DNA from: Pyrinomonadaceae bacterium
Lineage (GTDB): Bacteria; Acidobacteriota; Blastocatellia; Pyrinomonadales; Pyrinomonadaceae
NCBI GenBank assembly: GCA_013003215.1
Contig: JABDKD010000188.1
Coordinates: 1-45,199 of the forward strand
Direction: 5' to 3'
Length of the DNA: 45,199 nt
Every line of letters starts with the position of its first letter. Positions within the stretch are counted from its first letter, which is position 1. The notes under the pieces were generated by a model, which saw only the letters and a list, made by a program, of their open reading frames with translations, had not been told where the DNA came from and made no database searches. The position numbers and the translations under genes were made by a program. Shown in pieces: positions 23,505 through 31,452 of the stretch.

Positions 23505-24791
23505 CTAATTCTCGTTACCTAACAGATGCTTCTTGAAATCTTCCGGGAATCGTTTGACGGCACTTTGAATCGGCCATGCCGCAGCGTCGCCCAACGGGCA
23601 AAAAGACTTTCCCTCAATATTGTCGCTGATATCCAACAACAGTTGAGCGTCTTCCGGCCTGCCTCCTCCGGCCGAAACCCGGTCAAAAATTTTCACAAGC
23701 CAATCTGTCCCTTCACGGCAGGGTGTACACCAACCGCACGACTCGTGACGGTAGAACTCAGTCAGGTTTTTCGTCGACTCCACGACGTCGACGGTTTCGT
23801 CCATTACCATGAAACCACCGGATCCGACCATCGATCCTGCCTCAACCAAACCCTCGTAGCACATGCTCACGTCCTGCCCTTCGATCTGGTCAGCACGCAT
23901 GATGTAAACACTTGAACCCCCCGGGATTACGGCTTTCAATTTCTTATCGTCGCGAAGCATGCCGCCGCAGTCTTCGAGGATGAATTTCTCCATATCCTTG
24001 TAGCCCATGGGAAGCTCATAGACGCCCGGTTTTTTCACATGGCCCGAAACAGACCAGAGTTTTGTTCCTCCGGAGCGCTCTGTCCCGAGATCCCGCCAGG
24101 CAATTCCGCCCATTTCGATAACCTGTGGAACTGCGGTCAGCGTTTCGACGTTGTTAACGACAGTAGGACATGCGTAAACACCCTCAACAGCTGGGAAAGG
24201 TGGCTTCATACGGGGATGTCCGCGAAATCCTTCAAGTGATGAAAGCAGTGCAGTCTCTTCTCCGCAAATGTAAGCGCCGGCACCGGTGTGGGTGTAAAAA
24301 TTGCAGGTGAAGTCGCTGCCTAGAATATTCTTGCCGACCAGGTTCGCCGCCTTAGCTTCTTCGATCGCCTTATCCATGATCTCGATAAGGTAGTTGTACT
24401 CGCCGCGGTAATAGATGTAGCAGGTCTCCACACCGAGAGCGAAGGCGCCAATAAGCATTCCTTCGATCAATGCGTGCGGATCACGTTCTAAAAGATATCG
24501 GTCCTTGAAAGTTCCTGGTTCAGATTCATCAGCATTGCAAACGATGTACTTCGGCTTTGGCGAGTCCCTGGGAACAAATGACCATTTCATTCCGGTAGGG
24601 AAGCCCGCGCCGCCGCGACCGCGGAGTGCCGAGTCCTTGACCTCGTCGATGATCTCGTCCGCGGACATGTTCATCGCTTTTTCGAGACTTTTGTAACCGC
24701 CGTGTTCTTTATAGACCTCGAGTGTATGCCCGTTCTCGACGTGCATCATCTTCAACTGCAGCGGTTCGCACCCTATTGCTTTAATTTCCAT
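23505..24791 (-). CDS. nuoF: NADH-quinone oxidoreductase subunit F
   Basis: A 428-residue flavoprotein subunit that oxidises NADH. NADH/FMN-binding motifs are ALRGRGGAGFPTGMKW near residue 60 and CNADESEPGTFKDR near 85, and FMN-related YIYYRGEYNYL about 130. The N3 [4Fe-4S] site is ESCGWCTPCREGTDWL plus the last Cys in FCPLGDAAAWP. The length is the family norm. Its start (24791) lies 423 bp after the nuoE stop across a repeat-filled gap, unlike the close spacing elsewhere in the operon. Confidence 0.97.
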   Translation of the reverse strand: MEIKAIGCEPLQLKMMHVENGHTLEVYKEHGGYKSLEKAMNMSADEIIDEVKDSALRGRGGAGFPTGMKWSFVPRDSPKPKYIVCNADESEPGTFKDRYLLERDPHALIEGMLIGAFALGVETCYIYYRGEYNYLIEIMDKAIEEAKAANLVGKNILGSDFTCNFYTHTGAGAYICGEETALLSSLEGFRGHPRMKPPFPAVEGVYACPTVVNNVETLTAVPQVIEMGGIAWRDLGTERSGGTKLWSVSGHVKKPGVYELPMGYKDMEKFILEDCGGMLRDDKKLKAVIPGGSSVYIMRADQIEGQDVSMCYEGLVEAGSMVGSGGFMVMDETVDVVESTKNLTEFYRHESCGWCTPCREGTDWLVKIFDRVSAGGGRPEDAQLLLDISDNIEGKSFCPLGDAAAWPIQSAVKRFPEDFKKHLLGNEN

Positions 24792-24794
24792 TTA

Positions 24795-25132
24795 ATCAGT
24801 ACCGTCGGCGTGAGCCGATGGCGATCGTTTCCGCCTGCGTTAGGGAGCGGCGTTTTCAACCGTCGCTGACCCGACGAAAAACCTTGTCGTTTTCAATTCT
24901 GTGGGCTGCGGCCTTACCCACGGCTAAATTCATTCTGTCCCTACGGGACGATTGGCACTCAGGACCCCAAATCAGTACCGTCGGCGTGAGCCGATGGCGA
25001 TCATTTCCGCTTGCGTAAGCGAGCGGCGTTTCCAACCGTCGCTGACGCGACGAAAAAACTTATTGATTTCAATTCCGAGGGCTGCGGCCTCCGGCCTTAC
25101 CCACGGCTAAATTCATTCTGTCCCTACGGGAC
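24795..25132. repeat. Two tandem copies of a hairpin-rich repeat (period 176 bp) between nuoE and nuoF
   Basis: Copy 1 (24795-24949) and copy 2 (24971-25132) begin with ATCAGTACCGTCGGCGTGAG and end with CTACGGGAC; they are about 85-90% alike. Each contains CCGTCGGC/GCCGATGG (8-bp stem, GTGA loop) and further dyads: CGCTT/AAGCG and CGTCGC/GCGACG in copy 2, partly altered in copy 1. No reading frame spans both copies. This looks like an extragenic mobile-type repeat (REP/MITE-like) inserted in the operon. It may form folded RNA in the nuo transcript. Confidence 0.85.
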
Positions 25133-25151
25133 TATAAAGGACTTCCGGAAC

Positions 25152-25218
25152 TCTGATCCCTGAACTCTGATCCCTGAACTCAGATCTTTGATCTCTGATC
25201 TCTGATCTCAGCACTCAG
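25152..25218. repeat. Heptamer array running into the nuoE stop codon
   Basis: Nine and a half 7-bp units from 25152: TCTGATC, CCTGAAC, TCTGATC, CCTGAAC, TCAGATC, TTTGATC, TCTGATC, TCTGATC, TCAGCAC, TCAG. The nuoE stop (TGA on the minus strand, 25217-25215) lies in the last partial unit. The exact period argues for slippage or amplification, not coding. Confidence 0.85.
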
Positions 25219-25742
25219 TCCAACGAGTCTAATAACTCATCAACTTTTTCCCGGTCCAGGTTCTCATGAAAATCAAACCCGACCTGGAGCATCGGAGCCG
25301 TTCCGCAGCTTCCAAGACATTCGACCATGGTCACAGTAAACTTGCCGTCTTCCGTGGTACCGCCTGGCTCAATGCCGAGCTTTGAACATATGTGATCGGT
25401 GATCTCGGGCTCACCCATGATATTGCAAGAAAGCGTCTTACAGATCTGGATGTGATGTTTCCCGATCGGCCGCATATTGAACATCGTGTAAAACGTTGCC
25501 GTTTCCCAGACGTCCGATACTTCCAGATCCAGAAACCTCGCAAGAAAATTCACTCCCGGGTTGTCGATCCAACCGCGTTCACGCTGGATAACAAACAAAA
25601 GAGGGATCAACGCCGACCTCTGACGCCCTTCCGGGTATTTGGTCAGATGCGATTTCATCTCCTCTACGACTTCGGGAGAAAACTCTGCTATCTCATCCGA
25701 GTACTCGATCTGATTCGTATAATCTGTTGCTACGCTTCCCAT
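25215..25742 (-). CDS. nuoE: NADH-quinone oxidoreductase subunit E
   Basis: A 175-residue thioredoxin-like [2Fe-2S] subunit. The four cysteines follow the family pattern: CKTLSC (C-x4-C) and then CLGSC (C-x3-C) in MVECLGSCGTAPML. The N-terminal helical region with PEGRQRSALIPLLFVIQRERG is typical. It donates or buffers electrons next to NuoF. The downstream end runs into the heptamer array. Confidence 0.97.
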   Translation of the reverse strand: MGSVATDYTNQIEYSDEIAEFSPEVVEEMKSHLTKYPEGRQRSALIPLLFVIQRERGWIDNPGVNFLARFLDLEVSDVWETATFYTMFNMRPIGKHHIQICKTLSCNIMGEPEITDHICSKLGIEPGGTTEDGKFTVTMVECLGSCGTAPMLQVGFDFHENLDREKVDELLDSLD

Positions 25743-25805
25743 GTAAATTCGTCAATAAACAACGACCATCGAAGGTCTTTTGGTCAGATTCCTGACCATT
25801 GTTTC

Positions 25806-27020
25806 CTACCGATCAATCTCCCCAAGGACAATATCCAGCGATCCGATAACCGCCACAACATCCGCGATTAACTCGCCTTCGACCATATCCGGCAGCGCCG
25901 AAAGATTTACAAAACTCGGGCCGCGGAAATGTACACGTTCCGGTTTCGGACCTCCGTTCGATTTCATATAAACGCCGAGCTCACCTTTGGAGGCTTCGAT
26001 CGCGTGATAGACCTCGCCTTCCGGCACGTTGAAACCTTCAGCGACGATAAGGAAGTGGTGGATCAATGAATCCATGTGTTTTCTCATGTCGTCGCGGTCG
26101 GGGAGTACAACCTTAGGCGCGTCTGCCTTGTACGGCCCCGGTTTTAGCCGCTCGAGAGCCTGGGTAACGATCTTGGCCGATTCGTAGAGTTCCCGCATCC
26201 TGACCCTGAAACGTGCCCAGACGTCACCGCCCTCTTCTACCGGAATATCGAAGTCGTATGTCTCGTAACCTGTGTAGGGATTATGGATACGCAGATCGAG
26301 CTCGACACCGCTGCCCCTCAGGCAGGGACCGGTCAATCCCCACTGGATTGCCTCTTCCTTGCTTATATAGCCGACTTCCTTTGTTCTGCTCTGGAAAATG
26401 GTGTTGCCCGACACGAGCGTTTCAAACATGTCCATGCCCGCAGGGAAATCCGCCAAAAACTGTTTACAGCGGGCCTCGAATCCCGCCGGCAGGTCCATCA
26501 TAAGGCCGCCGATTCGGAAATAGCTCGGTGTCATTCGTCCGCCGGAGGCCGATTCGATCAGGTTTAAGATTTTTTCGCGCTGACGAAAACAGAAGAAGAA
26601 TACGCTCATCGCACCGATATCCAGAGCGTGGGTTCCCAACCAGACCATGTGCGAAGCAATTCTCTGGAGTTCACACATCAGGACCCTGATCACTTGACCG
26701 CGCTCCGGGATCTCAACCTGGAGTAACTTCTCAGCCGCCATTACATAAGCGAGGTTGTTACCAAGCGGATTGAGGTAATCCATTCGGTCCGTAATAACGA
26801 TGCCCTGCTGATACTTCTTGTACTCGAACAGCTTCTCCATCCCCGTATGGAGATACCCGATATCCGGAATGGTTCTTACAACCGTTTCGCCATCAAGGAC
26901 AAGCTCGAGCCTCAATACACCGTGGGTGGAAGGGTGCTGCGGCCCCATCGATATTGTCATCTGCGAGTCCAGCGACTCGTCCATGACTTCAGGTACGTCT
27001 GTTTCTAAAGCAACATCCAT
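25806..27020 (-). CDS. nuoD: NADH-quinone oxidoreductase subunit D
   Basis: A 404-residue subunit, the 49-kDa homologue and relative of the NiFe hydrogenase large subunit. Landmarks: SMGPQHPSTHGVLRLELVLDGE near the N-terminus (the quinone-site His), CELQRIASHMVWLGTHALDIGA, and EGFNVPEGEVYHAIEASKGELG. It is separate from NuoC here (no CD fusion). The gap to nuoC is 87 bp, with short 7-bp repeats. Confidence 0.97.
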   Translation of the reverse strand: MDVALETDVPEVMDESLDSQMTISMGPQHPSTHGVLRLELVLDGETVVRTIPDIGYLHTGMEKLFEYKKYQQGIVITDRMDYLNPLGNNLAYVMAAEKLLQVEIPERGQVIRVLMCELQRIASHMVWLGTHALDIGAMSVFFFCFRQREKILNLIESASGGRMTPSYFRIGGLMMDLPAGFEARCKQFLADFPAGMDMFETLVSGNTIFQSRTKEVGYISKEEAIQWGLTGPCLRGSGVELDLRIHNPYTGYETYDFDIPVEEGGDVWARFRVRMRELYESAKIVTQALERLKPGPYKADAPKVVLPDRDDMRKHMDSLIHHFLIVAEGFNVPEGEVYHAIEASKGELGVYMKSNGGPKPERVHFRGPSFVNLSALPDMVEGELIADVVAVIGSLDIVLGEIDR

Positions 27021-27030
27021 AAATTTCTAA

Positions 27031-27058
27031 GAATTGAGGAGTCAGGAGTCAGAAATCT
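27031..27058. repeat. Short heptamer stretch between nuoC and nuoD
   Basis: Four consecutive 7-mers, GAATTGA, GGAGTCA, GGAGTCA, GAAATCT; only the middle two are identical. A weak member of the heptamer type seen elsewhere. Confidence 0.45.
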
Positions 27059-27107
27059 GCTGTTCTGTTTCCGCCCTGGGGCCCTCGTCTAGCCCGACTT
27101 CCTGAAC

Positions 27108-27590
27108 CTAGGTCAAGCTGTATGGCTCGTAACCCCTCAAAGGATAGTCCTTTCTAAGTGCGTGCCCATCGAAATCGGAAGGAAGCAAAATCCTTCGGAG
27201 ATCGGGATGGTTCTCAAAAATGATCCCAAGGAGATCGTATGTTTCACGTTCGTGCCAATTCGCCGTTTTCCACAAAGCGACAACCGATTCAACTTTCGGA
27301 TCGTCCTCGCTCAACTCAACCTTTATTCGGAGTCGGTTAAAATGTTCAGTAGAGAAAAGGTGGTAGTTAACTTCGAACCTCGGGTCTTCTTCCGGGCCGC
27401 GGTCGCACCCGCAAAGATCCGCCAGCATGTCGAAACCTTGTTTGTCCCTCAAATAGGCACAAACCTCCGAGATCGACTCTCTCGGAGTAATAACCGTCAC
27501 TTCGCCAAGCGCATCAACAACCTCTGAGACCCATTTCTCATTCTCTGACTTCAGAGCCTCAACGTATTCATGAAGTTTTTCTGTTCCCAT
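27108..27590 (-). CDS. nuoC: NADH-quinone oxidoreductase subunit C
   Basis: A 160-residue subunit, homologue of the 30-kDa subunit. It contains FDMLADLCGCDRGPEEDPRFEVNYHLFS and the C-terminal signature WHERETYDLLGIIFENHPDLRRILLPSDF with the conserved HERE/YDLLGI motif. It joins NuoD and NuoB at the base of the peripheral arm. It starts 23 bp after the nuoB stop. Confidence 0.97.
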   Translation of the reverse strand: MGTEKLHEYVEALKSENEKWVSEVVDALGEVTVITPRESISEVCAYLRDKQGFDMLADLCGCDRGPEEDPRFEVNYHLFSTEHFNRLRIKVELSEDDPKVESVVALWKTANWHERETYDLLGIIFENHPDLRRILLPSDFDGHALRKDYPLRGYEPYSLT

Positions 27591-27613
27591 AAAAAAATGC
27601 GGAAGATTTGGGT

Positions 27614-28246
27614 TTAGGAGCTTCTCCTTTTCTCGTGTCTTGAAGGAACTGTGTAAGGCTTTGTTTCTTTATCCTTAGCGCTTTCTTCGAGATCCGTTCC
27701 TTCAGTGACGGGAAGCGTTCCCGGTACGATGGATTCCCTGGATTCTTCTTCGAAGGTGTCGGTCCTCTCTTTGACCGATTCCTTCATAATCTTTTCCTGG
27801 AGCATCGTTATCGCATGCACCAGCATTTCCGGTCGCGGCGGGCAGCCGGGTATATAAATGTCTACGGGAACAACCTTGTCGACGCCCTGAACGATGGCGT
27901 AATTATCAAAGACGCCTCCGGAAGTCGCGCATGCGCCCATCGAGATCACCCACTTCGGTTCGGGCATTTGATCGTAGATCCTGCGCAGGACAGGGGCCAT
28001 TTTCCTCGAAACGCGGCCAGACACAATCATTACGTCTGCCTGTCTCGGACTTGCGCGGAAAGTCTCCGCACCGAATCTCGACAAGTCGTTTCGCGCGGAA
28101 ACGGTATTCATCATTTCTATAGCGCAGCACGCAAGTCCGAATGTTGCCGGCCACAGACTGGATTTACGCGCCCAGTTAACGACTGCATCCAGCCTGACCG
28201 TTATTACGTCCGGAAGTGCTTCAAATACCTTATTTTCTAAACCCAT
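27614..28246 (-). CDS. nuoB: NADH-quinone oxidoreductase subunit B
   Basis: A 210-residue subunit that carries cluster N2, the last electron carrier before quinone. The four ligand cysteines are visible: [10 protein letters not shown] (two adjacent Cys), GACATSGG, and PGCPPRPE. The core ends near residue 155; the remaining about 50 residues are a charged tail ([19 protein letters not shown]..) not usually present in short NuoB proteins. It starts 11 bp after nuoA. Confidence 0.97.
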   Translation of the reverse strand: MGLENKVFEALPDVITVRLDAVVNWARKSSLWPATFGLACCAIEMMNTVSARNDLSRFGAETFRASPRQADVMIVSGRVSRKMAPVLRRIYDQMPEPKWVISMGACATSGGVFDNYAIVQGVDKVVPVDIYIPGCPPRPEMLVHAITMLQEKIMKESVKERTDTFEEESRESIVPGTLPVTEGTDLEESAKDKETKPYTVPSRHEKRRSS

Positions 28247-28257
28247 TCAGTACTCCG

Positions 28258-28746
28258 TTACGCAGCTTTTACCGTTTCGAGTCTCGCAGCGGTCTCACGT
28301 TTCTTCAACCTGGCTGCTTCCGCTTTCGCTTCTGCGCGCGCCTGCTCACTCCAATCAAATGCACCCTTCTTCCATTCGTAAATCAGCCCAACCACGACAG
28401 TTGCCAAAAAGAACATCATCGTGACAAAAGCGATCGTTCCGTAAAGGACACCGGTAGTGTTCTCTAGGGCCAGCAAGTCCTTGAAACCAACTGCGAACGG
28501 AATGATGAATAGAATTTCGAGGTCAAATATTAAGAAGGCTACAGCGACCATGTAAAACTTTATCGAAAAGCGTTCCCGGGCAGTCCCGACCGGGTCCTTA
28601 CCACATTCGTAAGGCATCAGCTTAATCGCGGTCCTTTTTCTGGGACCGATCAATTGAGCCACGATAATCTGGCTCAGGGCGAAGCCGACCGCGACCACGA
28701 ACATCACCAATATCGGTGCATAATCAATAAGGTTGAAATCAGTCAT
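28258..28746 (-). CDS. nuoA: NADH-quinone oxidoreductase subunit A
   Basis: A 162-residue membrane subunit, first gene of the operon. It has three helices (residues about 8-30, 64-82, 92-115). The conserved loop is KLMPYECGKDPVGTARERFSIKFYMVAVAFLIFDLEILF, with the Cys of the quinone-site loop. The C-terminus is extended by about 35 Ala/Lys/Glu-rich residues. A good promoter lies about 100 bp upstream. Confidence 0.97.
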   Translation of the reverse strand: MTDFNLIDYAPILVMFVVAVGFALSQIIVAQLIGPRKRTAIKLMPYECGKDPVGTARERFSIKFYMVAVAFLIFDLEILFIIPFAVGFKDLLALENTTGVLYGTIAFVTMMFFLATVVVGLIYEWKKGAFDWSEQARAEAKAEAARLKKRETAARLETVKAA

Positions 28747-28818
28747 TTTGCTCCGGCGCCCGAGACACGGTATGAATCGCGTTCCGAGACAGTTTCATCC
28801 CGCTTTTCCAAGATAATT

Positions 28819-28829
28819 AGACTTAGTCT
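28819..28829. promoter_or_regulatory. Small palindrome in the nuo 5' leader
   Basis: AGACTTAGTCT is an 11-bp perfect odd palindrome about 10 bp downstream of the predicted nuo start point. It could be an operator half-site pair or a short hairpin; function is inferred only. Confidence 0.3.
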
Positions 28830-28844
28830 TAAGGGTCAAAAAAC

Positions 28845-28873
28845 ATCGTAAGTTATGCACTATACAGTGTCAA
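28845..28873 (-). promoter_or_regulatory. Putative promoter of the nuo operon
   Basis: On the minus strand, TTGACA (28873-28868) and TACGAT (28850-28845) are separated by 17 bp, and the start point would be near 28838, giving a leader of about 92 nt. The spacer contains the dyad CACTATACAGTG (28858-28869), which is palindromic at 5 of 6 positions, so a regulator may bind between the two boxes. Confidence 0.7.
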
Positions 28874-28892
28874 GGAAGCGTCAAAACTAGCG

Positions 28893-29957
28893 TTGATGAG
28901 GCCATTCGAAACATTTATCCGACGCCTTTCTATTGAATGTAAGTGTCGCCTTGGAATACAATTAATAACTCCATTGACCGGCGTTCAAATGCTGTGTTAC
29001 GTTCGCAGTCATCGAGTCAATTACCCGGAACCACATTTACAGTCCGCCGCAAATAAAAACTTCGTGATAAGCGGTTTCAATACAGATATCGAGCACGACG
29101 GGGTTACATACCACGTCCAGACGGAAGACAAGGGGCTTAAGACGCCCTTCATCTTGTCGCTTGTCTACAAGGGCGGGACGATCCTCGCGAGTAAGCGGTC
29201 CCCTTACGACGATATCGCGGAAACCGGCTTTGACGAAGCGGAGCTGGAATCGCGCGTGAATAGGCAGCACAAGCTGATTTGTGCGGCGATTCACGCGGGC
29301 CGGATCGACGACCTGATGCGGATGTCAATGAAGGAGACACCGGAGCAGCCGGAAGGTCTCGTCGCTCGAAAAGAGGTTCGTACGGTTAAACGGCCTGCTG
29401 AAGTACCGGCCGCAGACCAAAAGGCGGAGGTGCCGGCACCTGGTGAAACTGACGTTCCTAAGGCGCCTCAACCGCCAGAGACAACCGAATTGCCTGCGGA
29501 GGAGAAGGTTTGGGACATTCCGATGGTCGAAGACGTCGAGATTGTCGAGGAAACCGTCTTGGACGGTAACGTGATAATCGAGGAAGAGATAATACTTCCT
29601 CCGGAAGCTGTCCGGATCATTGGTGACCTGGAACAATTCGAGCCGCTACTTGAAAACGAGCTTAAGGTAAAGATCCTCGGCAGTGATGTATTCGGAAGCG
29701 GCGAACAGAAGAACATAAATGTATTGGTTTGCCGCGGCAAAGATGAGGAAGCAATCCCCGGTGCCGGAGTGATGATCAAGGTCCTCGGGTCCGATTTCCG
29801 ACCTCAGATCTTTCACTCGGAAGCGGACACTAACGGGATTGCGGCAGTGTCTGTGAACATACCGGAGTTTCGTTCCGGAAGGGCAGCCATACTGGTTAGG
29901 GCGATGGTTGGAAACGAAGAAGCTGAGATCCGGCGTTCGATTGCGCACAAAGATTGA
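28893..29957 (+). CDS. Conserved protein of unknown function with C-terminal Ig-like domain, upstream of thiS
   Basis: Up to 354 residues from ATG 28893, but the recognisable part begins at residue 58 with ISGFNTDIEHDGVTYHVQTEDKG; a GTG at 29064 in frame would start exactly there, and a weaker ATG lies at 28989. None has a convincing Shine-Dalgarno site. Domains: an N-terminal conserved block (to about 125, with LVYKGGTILASKRSPYDD), a Pro/Glu/Ala-rich linker (about 155-210), and a C-terminal beta domain from about 255 with SEADTNGIAAVSVNIP, as in Ig-like/carboxypeptidase-regulatory folds. No signal peptide is evident. It overlaps thiS by 1 bp. Function not known. Confidence 0.75.
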   Translation: MMRPFETFIRRLSIECKCRLGIQLITPLTGVQMLCYVRSHRVNYPEPHLQSAANKNFVISGFNTDIEHDGVTYHVQTEDKGLKTPFILSLVYKGGTILASKRSPYDDIAETGFDEAELESRVNRQHKLICAAIHAGRIDDLMRMSMKETPEQPEGLVARKEVRTVKRPAEVPAADQKAEVPAPGETDVPKAPQPPETTELPAEEKVWDIPMVEDVEIVEETVLDGNVIIEEEIILPPEAVRIIGDLEQFEPLLENELKVKILGSDVFGSGEQKNINVLVCRGKDEEAIPGAGVMIKVLGSDFRPQIFHSEADTNGIAAVSVNIPEFRSGRAAILVRAMVGNEEAEIRRSIAHKD

Positions 29958-30160
29958 TGGTCAAGCTAAGACTAAATGGGGACTTTATCGAGGTCCGGGA
30001 AGGAATAAAGCTTTCGGAATTGTTGGGTGAACTGGAATTGCCTGACACAAGGATCGCAGTGGAATTGAATAAGGACGTGGTCCGGAGAAACGATTGGGGT
30101 GAGACTGTCCTCCGTAATGAAGATGTGCTGGAGATCGTTCATTTCGTAGGGGGCGGCTGA
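29957..30160 (+). CDS. thiS: Sulfur carrier protein ThiS
   Basis: A 67-residue ubiquitin-fold protein ending in GGG, so the C-terminal Gly-Gly that is adenylated and thiocarboxylated is present. The start is ATG 29957, whose A is the last base of the upstream TGA; the frame extends one codon (TTG) further. Features such as GIKLSELLGELELPDTRIAVELNKDVV and RNEDVLEIVHFVGGG are typical. It donates sulfur to ThiG in thiamine thiazole synthesis. Confidence 0.95.
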   Translation: MVKLRLNGDFIEVREGIKLSELLGELELPDTRIAVELNKDVVRRNDWGETVLRNEDVLEIVHFVGGG

Positions 30161-30187
30161 GCCAAGTCCGAAGAATTAGAATCAGTG

Positions 30188-30229
30188 ATGCGGAGTGCGT
30201 TTCAAACTAACGTGCTCCGCATTTGTTTT
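30188..30229 (+). terminator. Hairpin with T-tract between thiS and thiG (terminator or attenuator)
   Basis: ATGCGGAGTGCGT (30188-30200) pairs with ACGTGCTCCGCAT (30210-30222) in a 13-bp stem with two G-U pairs and a 9-nt loop, then TTTGTTTT. It lies within the thiS-thiG gap. If it terminates, it limits thiG relative to thiS. It also makes a thiG start at 30195 implausible. Confidence 0.65.
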
Positions 30230-30284
30230 GCCGAGAATTTTGCTAGACTCGGAGAAAGTAAAAATTACATGGCAGGTGGGTGAA

Positions 30285-31043
30285 TTGAAGCTAGCAGGAA
30301 AGGAATTTGGTTCTCGTTTGATTATCGGGACAGGGAAGTACCGAAACTTCGAAGAAATGAAGACGGCTCATAAGGCCTCGGGCGCTGAAATGGTAACGGT
30401 CGCGGTTAACCGGGTGCCTCTGGATGGAAGTACTGAGTCATTTCTGGATCATCTGGATCCATCAATGGCAATACTTCCGAATACGGCGGGCTGTTTTGAT
30501 GCCGAGCACGCCATTCGAACCGCGAGGCTGGCAAGAGAGGCCCTCGAAACCGAGTGGATCAAGCTCGAGGTGATTGGAGACAAGATCACTTTACTTCCTG
30601 ATAACGAGCAGACGCTTGAAGCCGCTCGCACTTTGGTCGCTGAGGGATTTATCGTTCTGCCTTACTTTTCGGACGACCTGATCATGGCAAGGAAGCTTTT
30701 GGATGCCGGGTGTCCGGCGGTGATGCCGCTGGCGGCTCCGATCGGCTCAGGACTTGGAGTACAAAACCCGGCCAACCTAAGAATCATGCGCGAGCAGCTT
30801 CCTGACGCTGTAATCATTGTCGATGCAGGAGTTGGAACTGCCTCGGACGCAGCAATTGCGATGGAGTTAGGGGCGGACGCGATACTTATGAACACCGCTA
30901 TTGCTGAGGCTGCCGATCCCGGAAAGATGGCCAAAGCGATGAGGCTTGGTGTCGAGGCCGGCCGGCTGGCATATGAATCAGGAAGAATGACCAAGAGGTT
31001 GTATGCATCGGCCTCCAGCCCGATCGAGGGAGCAATCAGGTAG
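30285..31043 (+). CDS. thiG: Thiazole synthase ThiG
   Basis: A 252-residue (alpha/beta)8-barrel enzyme, the usual length, that forms the thiazole phosphate of thiamine from DXP, ThiS-thiocarboxylate and dehydroglycine. Conserved: [36 protein letters not shown] (with the catalytic Lys in WIKLEVIGD), [12 protein letters not shown] and [21 protein letters not shown], then MNTAIAEA. The chosen start is TTG 30285 with GGTGGG about 5 nt upstream; GTG 30276 is an alternative, and a frame open to 30195 starts inside the hairpin. The start is uncertain. Confidence 0.93.
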   Translation: MKLAGKEFGSRLIIGTGKYRNFEEMKTAHKASGAEMVTVAVNRVPLDGSTESFLDHLDPSMAILPNTAGCFDAEHAIRTARLAREALETEWIKLEVIGDKITLLPDNEQTLEAARTLVAEGFIVLPYFSDDLIMARKLLDAGCPAVMPLAAPIGSGLGVQNPANLRIMREQLPDAVIIVDAGVGTASDAAIAMELGADAILMNTAIAEAADPGKMAKAMRLGVEAGRLAYESGRMTKRLYASASSPIEGAIR

Positions 31044-31056
31044 GTACGACAAACGG

Positions 31057-31419
31057 ATGAGAAAGATTTTGAAGCTCGCGGCGTTGGTCGTACTAGTCTG
31101 CGGGACAATTTTTGCGTACGCCTGCGGCGGTGAAGGTAAGCAGGCGAGGATCAAGGGGAATTCCTCGTATGAGGCATCATTGTTCAGGCAGAACTGCGTA
31201 ATCTGTCATGGGCCGGAGGGAGAAGGCCGTATGATGAATGGTCAACAAGTTCCTAGTCTTCGTAAAGGCGAACCCGCAACACGCGCGGAAGAGGAGATCT
31301 ATAAACAGATAGCCTTTGGAAAACTTCCGATGCCGCCTTTCAGAGACCAGCTGACCGAATCTGAAATGCGCCGCTTGGCGACTTTTATTAAGGAAGAACT
31401 GCAGGGCAGAACAGACTGA
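31057..31419 (+). CDS. Small c-type cytochrome (single CXXCH), exported
   Basis: A 120-residue protein. The N-terminus MRKILKLAALVVLVCGTIFAYACGG looks like an exported signal, possibly a lipoprotein (Cys at about residue 22, an imperfect lipobox). The heme-binding motif is CVICHGPEGEG (CXXCH near residue 46-50). KLPMPPF supplies the probable axial Met. The fold is a class I cytochrome c (about 85 residues). A start at 31003 would add 18 hydrophilic residues before the signal, so 31057 is preferred. It sits between thiG and a TIGR01777 gene; its redox partner is unknown, but the nuo operon is nearby. Confidence 0.88.
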   Translation: MRKILKLAALVVLVCGTIFAYACGGEGKQARIKGNSSYEASLFRQNCVICHGPEGEGRMMNGQQVPSLRKGEPATRAEEEIYKQIAFGKLPMPPFRDQLTESEMRRLATFIKEELQGRTD

Positions 31420-31452
31420 TAATGCCTCAGAAAGGTGAGGTTGAAACCAAAG

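Noticed and set aside
24795..25218. Possible CRISPR array
   Set aside because: There are only two long copies with no short regular spacers, and the following array has 7-bp units without spacers; no cas gene is in the window.
29954..29956. TTG one codon upstream of thiS ATG
   Set aside because: ATG 29957 overlaps the preceding stop codon and gives the usual ThiS start.
30195..30284. Longer start for thiG at GTG 30195
   Set aside because: This start lies inside the 13-bp hairpin and adds a leader not typical of ThiG; TTG 30285 has a GGTGGG site and gives the normal length.
31057..31419. Cytochrome c as a complex I partner
   Set aside because: Its position near nuo is separated by thiSG and on the other strand; no direct evidence links it to complex I.
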